NCBI RefSeq assembly: GCF_051014445.1
Contig: NW_027488388.1
Coordinates: 496,001-560,000, forward strand
DNA: 64,000 nt
DNA from: Colletes latitarsis
Taxonomy: Eukaryota; Arthropoda; Insecta; Hymenoptera; Colletidae
Direction of reading: 5' to 3'
Position numbers and translations under genes: made by a program. Shown one piece after another: positions 44,151 through 58,448 of the stretch. The notes below the pieces were generated by a model, which worked only from the letters and a program-made list of their open reading frames with translations, made no database searches and was not told the origin of the DNA. Each line of letters begins with the position of its first letter. Within the stretch, counting starts at the first letter, position 1.

Positions 44151-46074
44151 GAGGATAAAGCATGTTAGGTCTAGGTTAGGCCTGGGATTTTCACTCATCA
44201 GACTCATACTTTCGCATTCTTCACATACTTGTTGGACGGATCCTGGGTTTTTTCTGGTTTGGATCACGTAGTAATGTGGGACCACACTGAAACAATCAAT
44301 TAAACCTGGTCATGATAAATATTTTAGAGGATAACGCATGTTAGGTCTGGGTTAGGTCTAGGATTTGCCCTCGTCAGGCTCATACTTTCGCATATTTCTC
44401 ATACTTCATGGCTAGATCCTGGGCTATTTCTGGATTGGATCACGTAGTAATGTGGTACCACACTGAAACTGTCAAATAAACCTGGTTTCGATCAATATTT
44501 TAGAGGATAACGCAAGTTAGGTCTGGGATAGGTCTGGGATTTGCCCTCGTCAGGCTCATACTTTCGCGTTTCTCACATACTTGTTGAACAGGTCCTGGGT
44601 TTTTTCTGGTTTGGGTCACGTAGTAATGTGGTACCACACTGAAACAGTCGATTAAACCAGGTTTCGATCAATATTTTTGAGGATAACGCATGTTAGGACT
44701 AGGTTAGGCCTGGGATCTTCACTCATCAGACACATACTTTCGCATTCTTCACATACTTGTTGAACGGATCTTGGGTTTTTTCTGGTGTGGATCACGTAGT
44801 AATGTGGGACCACACTGAAACAATCAATTAAACCTGGTCATGATAAATATTTTAGAGGATAACGCATGTTAGGTCTGGGTTAGGTCTAGGATTTGCCCTC
44901 GTCAGGCTCATACTTTCGCATATTTCTCATACTTCATGGCCAGATCCTTGGCTATTTCTGGAATGGACCACGTAGGCATGTGGGACCACACTGAAACAGT
45001 CAATTAAACCTGGTTTCGATCAATATTTTAGAGAATAACTCATGTTAGGTCTAGGTTAGGTCTGGGATTTGCTCTCATCAGGCTCATTCTTTCGCATATT
45101 TCTCATACTTGATGGCTAGATCCTGGGCTTTTTCTGGCTTGCATCACGTAGTAATGAAGTACAACACTGAAACAGTCGATTAAACCAGGTTTCGATCAAT
45201 ATTTTTGAGGATAACGCAAGTTAGGTCTGTGATAGGTCTGGGATTTGCCCTCATCATTCTCCTACTTTCGCGTTTTTCACATACCTGTTGAACAGATCCT
45301 GGGTTTTTTCCGGTTTGTGTCACGTAGTAGTGTGGTACCACACTGATACAGTCGATTAAACCTGGTTTCGATCAATATTTTTGGGGATAACGCATGTTAG
45401 GTCTAGGTTAGGCCGTGGATTTTCACTCATCAGAGTCATACTTTCGCATTTTTCACATACTTGTTGAACGGCTCCTGTGTTTTTTCTGGTTTGGTTCACG
45501 TAGTAATGTGGTACCACACTGAAACAGTCAATTAAACCTGGTTTCGATCAATATTTTAGAGAATAATTCATGTTAGGTCTAGGTTAGGTCTGGGATTTGC
45601 TCTCATCAGGCTCATTCTCTCGCATATTTCTCATAGTTGATGGCTAGATCCTGGGCTTTTTCTGGATTGCATCACGTAGTAATGTAGTACAACACTGAAA
45701 CAGTCAATTAAACCTGGTTTCCATCAATATTTTAGAGGACAACGCATGTTAGGTATAGGTTAGGCCAGGGATTTGCCCTCATCAGGGTCATACTTTCGCA
45801 GTTTTAACATGCATGTTGGCCTGATCGAGGGTTTTTTCTGCCTTGGACCACGTAGTAAAGTGGTACCACACTGAAGCAGTCCATTAAACCTGGTCATGAT
45901 AAATATTTTAGAGGATAACTCATGTTAGGTCTGGGTTAGGTCTAGGATTTGCCCTCGTCAGGCTCATACTTTCGCATATTTCTCATACTTCATGGCTAGA
46001 TCCTTGGCTATTTCTGGATTGGATCACGTAGTAATGTGGTACCACACTGAAACAGTCGATTAAACCAGGTTCTG

Positions 46075-48350
46075 ATCAATATTTTAGAGAATAATTCTTG
46101 TAAGGTCTAGGTTAGGTCTGGGATTTGCTCTCATCAGGCTCATTCTTTCGCATATTTCTCATACTTGATGGATAGATCCTGGGCTTTTTCTGGATTGCAT
46201 CACATAGTAATGAAGTACAACGCTGAAACAGTCAATTAAACCTGGTTTCCATCAATGTTTTAGAGGACAACGCATGTTAGGTCTGGGATAGGTCTGGGAT
46301 TCGCCCTTATCAGGCTCATACTTTCGCGTTTCTCACATACTTGTTGAACGGGTCTTGGGTTTTTTCTGGTGTGTATCACGTAGTAATGTGTTACCACACT
46401 GAAACAATCAATTAAACCTGGTCTTGATAAATATTTTATAGGATAACGTAGATTTGGTCTGGGTTAGGTCTAGGATTTGCCCTCATCAGGCTCATACTTT
46501 CGCATATTTCTCATACTTCATGGCTGGATCCTGGGCTATTTCTGGATTGGATCACGTAGTAATGTGGTACCACACTGAAACAGTCAATTAAACCTGGTTT
46601 CGATCAATATTTTAGAGAATAATTCATGTTAGGTCTAGGTTAGGTCTGGGATTTGCTCTCATCAGGCTCATTCTTTCGCATATTTCTCATACTTGATGGC
46701 TAGATCCTGGGCTTTTTCTGGATTGCATCACGTAGTAATGAAGTACAACACTGAAATAGTCAATTAAACCTGGTTTCTATCAATATTTCAAAGGACAAAG
46801 CATGTCAGGTCTAGGTTAGGCCTGGGATTTGCCCTCATCAGGGTCATACTTTGGCAGTTTTAACATACATGTTGACCTGATCGAGGGCTTTTTCTGCTTT
46901 GAATCACGTAGTAAAGTGGTACCACACTGAAGCAGTCCATTAAACTTGGTTTGGATGAATATTTTAGAGGATAACGCATGTTAGGTTTGGGTTTGGTCTA
47001 GGATATGCCCTCATCAGGCTCATACTTTCGCATATTTCTCATACTTCATGGCTAGATCCTGGGCTGTTTCTGGATTGTATCGCGTAGTAATGTGGTACCA
47101 CGCTGAAACTGTAAATTACACCTGGTTTCGATCAATATTTTAGAGGATAACGCAAGTTAGGTCTGGGATAGGTCTGGGATTTGCCCTCATCAGGCTCATA
47201 CTTTCGCGTTTTTCACATACTTGTTGTACAGATCCTGTGTTTGTTCTGGTTTGGGTCACGTAGTAATGTGGTACCACACTGAAACAGTCGATTAAACCAG
47301 GTTTCGATCAATATTTGTGAGGATAACGCATGTTAGGTCTAGGTTAGGCCTGGGATTTTCACTCATCAGACTCATACTTTCGCATTCTCACACATACTTG
47401 TTGCACGGATCCTGGGCTTTTTCTGGTTTGGATCACGTAGTAATGTGGTACCACACTGAAACAGTCAATTAAACCTGGTTTCGATCAATATTTTAGAGAA
47501 TAATTCATGTTAGGTCTAGGCTAGGTCTGGGATTTGCTCTCATCAGGCTCATTCTTTCGCATATTTCTCATACTTGATGGCTAGATCCTGGGCTTTTTCT
47601 GGATTGCATCACGTAGTAATGAAGTACAACACTGAAACAGTCAATTAAACCTGGTTTCCATCAATATCTTAGAGGACAACGCAAGTTAGGTCTGGGATAG
47701 GTCTGGGATTTGCCCTCATCAGGCTCATACTTTCGCACACTTCACATACTCGTTGAACAGATCCTGGGTTATTTTCTGGTTTGGATCACATAGTAATGTG
47801 GTACCACACTGAAACAGTCGATTAAACCAGGTTTCGATCAATATTTTTGAGGATAACGCATGTTAGGTCTAGGTTAGGCCTGGGATTTTCACTCATCAGA
47901 CACATACCTTCGCATTCTTCACATACTTGTTGAACGGATCCTGGGTTTTTTCTGGTATGGATCACGTAGTAATGTGGGAACACACTGAAACATTCAATTA
48001 AACCTGGTCTTGATAAATATTTTAGAGGATAACGCATGTTAGGTTTCGGTTAGGTCTAGGATTTGCCCTCATCAGGCTCATACTTTCGCATATTTCTCAT
48101 ACTTCATGGCTAGATCCTAGGCTTTTTCTGGATTGCATCACGTAGTAATGAAGTACAACACTGAAACAGTCAATTTAACCTGGTTTCCATCAATATCTGA
48201 GAGGACAACGCAAGTTAGGTCTGGGATAGGTCTGGGATTTGCCCTCATCAGGCTCACACTTTCGCGTTTTTCACATACTTGTTGAACTGATCCTGGGTTT
48301 TTTCTCGTTTGGATCACGTAGTAGTGTGGTACCACACTGAAACAGTCCAT
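46075..48350. repeat. Satellite block duplicated 5,458 bp downstream (51533-53808)
   Basis: About 2.3 kb shares diagnostic variants at a constant offset of 5,458 bp (31 monomers plus 2 bp), including GGATAACGTAGATTTGGTC (46441 and 51899). Minor differences are scattered. Confidence 0.75.
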
Positions 48351-48519
48351 TAAACCTTGTTTGGATGAATATTTTAGAGGATAACGTATGTTAGGTTTGG
48401 GTTAGGCCTGGGGTTTGCGCTCATCAGGGTCATACTTTCGCAGTTTTAACATGCATGTTGACCTGATCGAGGGCTTTTTCTACTTTGGATCACGTAGTAA
48501 AGTGGTACCACACTGAAGC

Positions 48520-49940
48520 AGTCCATTAAACCTGGTCATGATAAATATTTTAGAGGATAACTCATGTTAGGTCTGGGTTAGGTCTAGGATTTGCCCTCGT
48601 CAGGCTCATACTTTCGCATATTTCTCATACTTCATGGCTAGATCCTTGGCTATTTCTGGAATGGATCACGTAGTAATGTGGGACCACACTGAAACAGTCA
48701 ATTAAACCTGGTTTCGATCAATATTTTAGAGAATAACTCATGTTAGGTCTAGGTTAGGTCTGGGATTTGCTCTCATCAGGCTCATTCTTTCGCATATTTC
48801 TCATACTTGATGGCTAGATCCTGGGCTTTTTCTGGCTTGCATCACGTAGTAATGAAGTACAACACTGAAACAGTCGATTAAACCAGGTTTCGATCAATAT
48901 TTTTGAGGATAACGCAAGTTAGGTCTGTGATAGGTCTGGGATTTGCCCTCATCATTCTCCTACTTTCGCGTTTTTCACATACCTGTTGAACAGATCCTGG
49001 GTTTTTTCCGGTTTGTGTCACGTAGTAGTGTGGTACCACACTGATACAGTCGATTAAACCTGGTTTCGATCAATATTTTTGGGGATAACGCATGTTAGGT
49101 CTAGGTTAGGCCGTGGATTTTCACTCATCAGAGTCATACTTTCGCATTTTTCACATACTTGTTGAACGGCTCCTGTGTTTTTTCTGGTTTGGTTCACGTA
49201 GTAATGTGGTACCACACTGAAACATTCAATTAAACCTGGTCTTGATAAATATTTTAGAGGCTAACGCATGGTAGGTTTGGGTTAGGTCTAGGATTTGCCC
49301 TCATCAGGCTCATACTTTCGCATATTTCTCATACTTCATGGCTAGATCCTGGGCTTTTTCTGGATTGGATCACGTTGTAATGAAGTACAACACTGAAACA
49401 GTCAATTTAACCTGGTTTCCATCAATATCTGAGAGGACAACGCAAGTTAGGTCTGGGATAGGTCTGTGATTTGCCCTCATCAGGCTCATACTTTCGCATA
49501 TTTCTCATACTTCATGGCTGGATCCTGGGCTATTTCTGGATTGGATCACCTAGTAATGTGGTACCACACTGAAACAGTCAATTAAACCTGGTTCTGATCA
49601 ATATTTTAGAGAATAATTCTTGTAAGGTCTAGGTTAGGTCTGGGATTTGCTCTCATCAGGCTCATTCTTTCGCATATTTCTCATACTTGATGGATAGATC
49701 CTGGGCTTTTTCTGGATTGCATCACATAGTAATGAAGTACAACGCTGAAACAGTCAATTAAACCTGGTTTCCATCAATGTTTTAGAGGACAACGCATGTT
49801 AGGTCTGGGATAGGTCTGGGATTCGCCCTTATCAGGCTCATACTTTCGCGTTTCTCACATACTTGTTGAACGGGTCTTGGGTTTTTTCTGGTGTGTATCA
49901 CGTAGTAATGTGTTACCACACTGAAACAATCAATTAAACC
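48520..49940. repeat. Satellite block duplicated 6,163 bp downstream (54683-56103)
   Basis: The constant offset of 6,163 bp (35 monomers plus 3 bp) is seen at 48541/54704, 48879/55042 and 49593/55756. One internal monomer near 49330-49500 is replaced in the other copy, consistent with gene conversion. The first part also recurs upstream near 45181. Confidence 0.7.
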
Positions 49941-51000
49941 TGGTCTTGATAAATATTTTAGAGGATAACGCATGTTAGGTTTCGGTTAGGTCTAGGATTT
50001 GCCCTCATCAGGCTCATACTTTCGCATATTTCTCATACTTCATGGCTAGATCCTTGGCTATTTCTGGAATGGATCACCTAGTAATGTGGTACCACACTGA
50101 AACAGTCAATTAAACCTGGTTTTGATCAATATTTTTGAGGATAACGCATGTTAGGACAAGGTTAGGCCTGGGATCTTCACTCATCAGACACATACTTTCG
50201 CATTCTTCACATACTTGTTGAACGGATCCTGGGTTTATTCTGGTTTGGATCACGTAGTAATGTGGGACCACACTGAAACAGTCAATTAAACGTGGTTTCG
50301 ATCAATATTTTAGAGAATAATTCATGTTAGATCTAGGTTTGGTCTGGGATTTGCTCTCATCACGCTCATTCTTTCGCATATTTCTCATACTTGATGGCTA
50401 GATCCTGGGCTTTTTCTGGATTGCATCACGTAGTAATGTGGGACCACACTGAAACAATCAATTAAACCTGGTTTTGATAAATATTTTAGCGGACAACGCA
50501 TGTTAGGTCAGGGTTAGGTTTAGGATTTGCCCTCATCAGGCTCATACTTTCGCATATTTCTCATACTTCATGGCTAGATCCTGGGCTATTTCTGGATTGG
50601 ATCACGTAGTAATGTGGTACCACACTGAAACAGTCAATTAAACCTGGTTTCCATCAATATTTTAGAGGACAACGCATGTTAGGTATAGGTTAGGCCAGGG
50701 ATTTGCCCTCATCAGGGTCATACTTTCGCAGTTTTAACATACATGTTGGCCTGATCGAGGGTTTTTTCTGCTTTGGACCACGTAGTAAAGTGGTACCACA
50801 CTGAAGCAGTCCATTAAACCTGGTCATGATAAATATTTTAGAGGATAACTCATGTTAGGTCTGGGTTAGGTCTAGGATTTGCCCTCGTCAGGCTCATACT
50901 TTCGCATATTTCTCATACTTCATGGCTAGATCCTTGGCTATTTCTGGAATGGATCACCTAGTAATGTGGTACCACACTGAAACAGTCAATTAAACCTGGT

Positions 51001-51890
51001 TTTGATCAATATTTTAGAGAATAATTCTTGTAAGGTCTAGGTTAGGTCTGGGATTTGCTCTCATCAGGCTCATTCTTTCGCATATTTGTCATACTTGATG
51101 GATAGATCCTGGGCTTTTTCTGGATTGCATCACGTAGTAATGAAGTACGGCGCTGAAACAGTCAATTAAACCTGGTTTCCATCAATGTTTTAGAGGACAA
51201 CGCATGTTAGGTCTGGGATAGGTCTGGGATTCGCCCTTATCAGGCTCATACTTTCGCGTTTCTCACATACTTGTTGAACGGGTCTTGGGTTTTTTCTGGT
51301 GTGTATCACGTAGTAATGTGTTACCACACTGAAACAATCAATTAAACCTGGTCTTGATAAATATTTTAGAGGATTACGCATGTTAGGTTTCGGTTAGGTC
51401 TAGGATTTGCCCTCATCAGGCTCATACTTTCGCATATTTCTCATACTTCATGGCTAGATCCTTGGCTATTTCTGGAATGGATCATCTAGTAATGTGGTAC
51501 CACACTGAAACAGTCAATTAAACCTGGTTTTGATCAATATTTTAGAGAATAATTCTTGTAAGGTCTAGGTTAGGTCTGGGATTTGCTCTCATCAGGCTCA
51601 TTCTTTCGCATATTTGTCATACTTGATGGATAGATCCTGGGCTTTTTCTGGATTGCATCACGTAGTAATGAAGTACGGCGCTGAAACAGTCAATTAAACC
51701 TGGTTTCCATCAATGTTTTAGAGGACAACGCATGTTAGGTCTGGGATAGGTCTGGGATTCGCCCTTATCAGGCTCATACTTTCGCGTTTCTCACATACTT
51801 GTTGAACGGGTCTTGGGTTTTTTCTGGTGTGTATCACGTAGTAATGTGTTACCACACTGAAACAATCAATTAAACCTGGTCTTGATAAAT
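51001..51890. repeat. Tandem duplication of a 528-bp three-monomer unit
   Basis: 51001-51528 is followed by a copy that stays nearly identical to about 51890. Both carry the uncommon GTAATGAAGTACGGCGCTG. The offset is exactly 3 x 176. Confidence 0.8.
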
Positions 51891-54800
51891 ATTTTATAGG
51901 ATAACGTAGATTTGGTCTGGGTTAGGTCTAGGATTTGCCCTCATCAGGCTCATACTTTCGCATATTTCTCATACTTCATGGCTGGATCCTGGGCTATTTC
52001 TGGATTGGATCACGTAGTAATGTGGTACCACACTGAAACAGTCAATTAAACCTGGTTTCGATCAATATTTTAGAGAATAATTCATGTTAGGTCTAGGTTA
52101 GGTCTGGGATTTGCTCTCATCAGGCTCATTCTTTCGCATATTTCTCATACTTGATGGCTAGATCCTGGGCTTTTTCTGGATTGCATCACGTAGTAATGAA
52201 GTACAACACTGAAACAGTCAATTAAACCTGGTTTCTATCAATATTTCAAAGGACAAAGCATGTCAGGTCTAGGTTAGGCCTGGGATTTGCCCTCATCAGG
52301 GTCATACTTTCGCAGTTTTAACATACATGTTGACCTGATCGAGGGCTTTTTCTGCTTTGAATCACGTAGTAAAGTGGTACCACACTGAAGCAGTCCATTA
52401 AACTTGGTTTGGATGAATATTTTAGAGGATAACGCATGTTAGGTTTGGGTTTGGTCTAGGATATGCCCTCATCAGGCTCATACTTTCGCATATTTCTCAT
52501 ACTTCATGGCTAGATCCTGGGCTGTTTCTGGATTGTATCGCGTAGTAATGTGGTACCACGCTGAAACTGTAAATTAAACCTGGTTTCGATCAATATTTTA
52601 GAGGATAACGCAAGTTAGGTCTGGGATAGGTCTGGGATTTGCCCTCACCAGGCTCATACTTTCGCGTTTTTCACATACTTGTTGTACAGATCCTGTGTTT
52701 GTTCTGGTTTGGGTCACGTAGTAATGTGGTACCACACTGAAACAGTCGATTAAACCAGGTTTCGATCAATATTTGTGAGGATAACGCATGTTAGGTCTAG
52801 GTTAGGCCGGGGATTTTCACTCATCAGGCTCATGCTTTCGCATTCTCACACATACTTGTTGAACGGATCCTGGGCTTTTTCTGGTTTGGATCACGTAGTA
52901 ATGTGGTACCACACTGAAACAGTGAATTAAACCTGGTTTCGATCAATATTTTAGAGAATAATTCATGTTAGGTCTAGGCTAGGTCTGGGATTTGCTCTCA
53001 TCAGGCTCATTCTTTCGCATATTTCTCATACTTGATGGCTAGATCCTGGGCTTTTTCTGGATTGCATCACGTAGTAATGAAGTACAACACTGAAACAGTC
53101 AATTAAACCTGGTTTCCATCAATATCTTAGAGGACAACGCAAGTTAGGTCTGGGATAGGTCTGGGATTTGCCCTCATCAGGCTCATACTGTCGCACACTT
53201 CACATACTCGTTGAACAGATCCTGGGTTATTTTCTGGTTTGGATCACATAGTAATGTGGTACCACACTGAAACAGTCGATTAAACCAGGTTTCGATCAAT
53301 ATTTTTGAGGATAACGCATGTTAGGTCTAGGTTAGGCCTGGGATTTTCACTCATCAGACACATACCTTCGCATTCTTCACATACTTGTTGAACGGATCCT
53401 GGGTTTTTTCTGGTATGGATCACGTAGTAATGTGGGAACACACTGAAACATTCAATTAAACCTGGTCTTGATAAATATTTTAGAGGATAACGCATGTTAG
53501 GTTTCGGTTAGGTCTAGGATTTGCCCTCATCAGGCTCATACTTTCGCATATTTCTCATACTTCATGGCAAGATCCTAGGCTTTTTCTGGATTGCATCACG
53601 TAGTAATGAAGTACAACACTGAAACAGTCAATTTAACCTGGTTTCCATCAATATCTGAGAGGACAACGCAAGTTAGGTCTGGGATAGGTCTGGGATTTGC
53701 CCTCATCAGGCTCACACTTTCGCGTTTTTCACATACTTGTTGAACTGATCCTGGGTTTTTTCTGGTTCGGATCACGTAGTAGTGTGGTACCACACTGAAA
53801 CAGTCCATTAAACCTGGTTTCGATCAATATTTTAGAGAATAATTCATGTTAGGTCTAGGTTAAGTCTGGGATTTGCTCTCATCAGGCTCATTCTTTCGCA
53901 TATTTCTCATACTTGATGGCTAGATCCTGGGCTTTTTCTGGATTGCATCACGTAGTAATGAAGTACAACACTGAAACAGTCAATTAAACCTGGTTTCGAT
54001 CAATATTTTAGAGGATAACGCATGTTAGGTCTGGGATAGGTCTGGGATTTGCCCTCATCAGGCTCATAGTTTCGCAGTTTTAACATACATGTTGACCTGA
54101 TCGAGGGCTTTTTCTGCTTTGAATCACGTAGTAAAGTGGTACCACACTGAAGCAGTCCATTAAACTTGGTTTGGATGAATATTTTAGAGGATAACGTATG
54201 TTAGGTTTGGGTTAGGCCTGGGATTTGCGCTCATCAGGGTCATACTTTCGCAGTTTTAACATGCATGTTGACCTGATCGAGGGTTTTTCCTGCTTTGGAT
54301 CACGTAGTAAAGTGGTACCACAACGAAAACAGTCAATTAAACCTGGTTTCGATCATTATTTTAGAGGATAACGCAAGATAGGTCAGGGACTGGTTTGGGA
54401 TTAGCCCTCATCAGACTCATACTTTCGCACACTTCACATACTCGTTGACAAGATCCTGGGTTTTTTCTGGTTTGGATCACGTATTATTATGGTACCACAC
54501 TGAAACAGTCAATTAAACCTGGTTTCCATCAATATTTTAGAGGACAACGCATGTTAGGTGTAGGATAGGCCAGGGATTTGCCCTCATCAGGGTCATACTT
54601 TCGCAGTTTTAACATACATGTTGGCCTGATCGAGGGTTTTTTCTGCTTTGGACCACGTAGTAAAGTGGTACCACACTGAAGCAGTCCATTAAACCTGGTC
54701 ATGATAAATATTTTAGAGGATAACTCATGTTAGGTCTGGGTTAGGTCTAGGATTTGCCCTCGTCAGGCTCATACTTTCGCATATTTCTCATACTTCATGG

Positions 54801-57800
54801 CTAGATCCTTGGCTATTTCTGGAATGGATCACGTAGTAATGTGGGACCACACTGAAACAGTCAATTAAACCTGGTTTCGATCAATATTTTAGAGAATAAC
54901 TCATGTTAGGTCTAGGTTAGGTCTGGGATTTGCTCTCATCAGGCTCATTCTTTCGCATATTTCTCATACTTGATGGCTAGATCCTGTGCTTTTTCTGGCT
55001 TGCATCACGTAGTAATGAAGTACAACACTGAAACAGTCGATTAAACCAGGTTTCGATCAATATTTTTGAGGATAACGCAAGTTAGGTCTGTGATAGGTCT
55101 GGGATTTGCCCTCATCATTCTCCTACTTTCGCGTTTTTCACATACCTGTTGAACAGATCCTGGGTTTTTTCCGGTTTGTGTCACGTAGTAGTGTGGTACC
55201 ACACTGATACAGTCGATTAAACCTGGTTTCGATCAATATTTTTGGGGATAACGCATGTTAGGTCTAGGTTAGGCCGTGGATTTTCACTCATCAGAGTCAT
55301 ACTTTCGCATTTTTCACATACTTGTTGAACGGCTCCTGTGTTTTTTCTGGTTTGGTTCACGTAGTAATGTGGTACCACACTGAAACATTCAATTAAACCT
55401 GGTCTTGATAAATATTTTAGAGGCTAACGCATGGTAGGTTTGGGTTAGGTCTAGGATTTGCCCTCATCAGGCTCATACTCTCGCATATTTCTCATACTTC
55501 ATGGCTAGATCCTGTGTTTTTTCTGGTTTGGTTCACGTAGTAATGTGGTACCACACTGAAACATTCAATTAAACCTGGTCTTGATAAATATTTTAGAGGC
55601 TAACGCATGGTAGGTTTGGGTTAGGTCTAGGATTTGCCCTCATCAGGCTCATACTTTCGCATATTTCTCATACTTCATGGCTGGATCCTGGGCTATTTCT
55701 GGATTGGATCACCTAGTAATGTGGTACCACACTGAAACAGTCAATTAAACCTGGTTCTGATCAATATTTTAGAGAATAATTCTTGTAAGGTCTAGGTTAG
55801 GTCTGGGATTTGCTCTCATCAGGCTCATTCTTTCGCATATTTCTCATACTTGATGGATAGATCCTGGGCTTTTTCTGGATTGCATCACATAGTAATGAAG
55901 TACAACGCTGAAACAGTCAATTAAACCTGGTTTCCATCAATGTTTTAGAGGACAACGCATGTTAGGTCTGGGATAGGTCTGGGATTCGCCCTTATCAGGC
56001 TCATACTTTCGCGTTTCTCACATACTTGTTGAACGGGTCTTGGGTTTTTTCTGGTGTGTATCACGTAGTAATGTGTTACCACACTGAAACAATCAATTAA
56101 ACCTGGTCTTGATAAATATTTTATAGGATAACGTAGATTTGGTCTGGGTTAGGTCTCGGATTTGCCCTCATCAGGCTCATACTTTCGCATATTTCTCATA
56201 CTTCATGGCTGGATCCTGGGCTATTTCTGGATTGGATCACGTAGTAATGTGGTACCACACTGAAACAGTCAATTAAACCTGGTTTCGATCAATATTTTAG
56301 AGAATAATTCATGTTAGGTCTAGGTTAGGTCTGGGATTTGCTCTCATCAGGCTCATTCTTTCGCATATTTCTCATACTTGATGGCTAGATCCTGGGCTTT
56401 TTCTGGATTGCATCACGTAGTAATGAAGTACAACACTGAAACAGTCAATTAAACCTGGTTTCTATCAATATTTCAAAGGACAAAGCATGTCAGGTCTAGG
56501 TTAGGCCTGGGATTTGCCCTCATCAGGGTCATACTTTCGCAGTTTTAACATACATGTTGACCTGATCGAGGGTTTTTTCTACTTTGGATACGTAGTAAAG
56601 TGGTACCACAACTAAAACAGTCAATTAAACCTGGTTTCGATCATTATTTTAGAGGATAACGCAAGTTAGGTCTGGGATAGGTCTGGGATTAGCCCTCATC
56701 AGACTCATACTTTCGCACACTTCACATACTCGTTGACAAGATCCTGGGTTTTTTTCTGGTTTGGATCACGTAGTAATGTGGCACCACGCTGAAACAGTCG
56801 ATTGAACCTGGTTTCGATTAATATTTTTGTGGATAACGCATGCTAGGTCTAGTTTAGGCCTGGGATTTGCCGTCATCAGACTCATACTTTCGCACACTTC
56901 ACGTACTTGTTGAACAGATCCTGGGTTCTTTTCTGGTTTGGATCACGTTGTAATGTGGTACCACACTGAAACAGTCGATTAAACCTGGTTTCGATCAATA
57001 TCTTTGAGGATAACGCATGTTAGGTTTGGGTTAGGTCTAGGATTTGACCTCATCAGGCTCATACTTTCGCATATTTCTCATACTTCATGGCTAGATCCTT
57101 GGCTCTTTCTGGATTGGATCACGTAGTAATGTGGTACCACACTGAAACAGTCCATTAAACCTGGTTTCGATCAATATTTTTGAGGATAACGCATGTTAGG
57201 TCTAGGTTAGGCCTCGGATTTGGCCTCATCAGGGTCATACTTTCGCAGTTTTAACATACATGTTGACCTAATCGAGGGTTTTTTCTACTTTGGATCACGT
57301 AGTAAAGTGGTACCACACTAAAACAGCCAATTCAACCTGGTTTCGATTAATATTTTAGAGGATAACGCAATTTATGTCTGGGATAGGTCTGGGATTTGCC
57401 CTCATCAGGCTCATACTTTCGCGTTTTTCACATACCTGTTGAACGGGTCTTGGGTTTTTTTCTGGTGTGGATCACGTAGTAATGTGGTACCACACCGAAA
57501 CAATCAATTAAACCTGGTCTTGATAAATATTTTATAGGATAACGCATGTTAGGTCTGGGTTAGGTCTAGGATTTGCCCTCATTAGGCTCATACTTTCGCA
57601 TATCTCTCATACTTCATGGTTGGATCCCGGGCAATTTCTGGATTGGATCACGTAGTAATGTGGTACCACACTGAAACAGTCAATTAAACCTGGTTTCGAT
57701 CAATATTTTAGAGAATAATTCATGTTAGGTCTAGGTTAGGTCTGGGATTTGCTCTCATCTGGCTCATTCTTTCGCATATTTCTCATACTTGATGGCTAGA

Positions 57801-58448
57801 TCCTGGGTTTTTTCTGGCTTGAATCACGTGGTAATGTGATATCACACTGAAACAGTCCATTGAACCTGGTTTCGATCAATATTTTAGAGGATAACGCATG
57901 TTAGGTCTGGGTTAGGTCTAGGATTTGCCCTTATCTGGCTCATATTTTCGCATTTTTCGCATACTCGTTGGCCAGATCCGGGGCTTTTTCTGGTTTGGAT
58001 CAGGTGGTAACGTGGTACCACACTGAAACAGTCCATTAAACCTGGTTTCGATCAATAGTTTAGAGGATAACTCTTGTTAGGTCAAGGTTAGCCATGAGAT
58101 TTTCACTGATCAGACTCATAGCTTCGCATTCTTCACATACTTGTTGAACGGATCCTGGGTTTTTTCTGGTTTGGGTCACGTAGTAATGTGGTACCACACT
58201 GAAACAGTCGATTAAACCAGGTTTGGATCAATATTTTTGAGGATAACGCATGTTAGGTCTAGGTTAGGCCTGGGATTTTCACTCATCAGACTCATACTTT
58301 CGCATTCTTCACATACTTGTTGAACGGATCCTGGGCTTTTTCTGGTTTGGATCACGTAGTAATGTGGTACCACACTGAAACAGTCAATTAAACCTGGTTT
58401 CGATCAATATTTTAGAGAATAATTCATGTTAGGTCTAGGTTAGGTCTG

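Noticed and set aside
34051..53808. Recurring minus-strand ORFs of 60-71 codons with similar proteins
   Set aside because: They lie wholly within satellite monomers, cross monomer borders in different frames and vary with monomer class. Chance frames of a tandem repeat.
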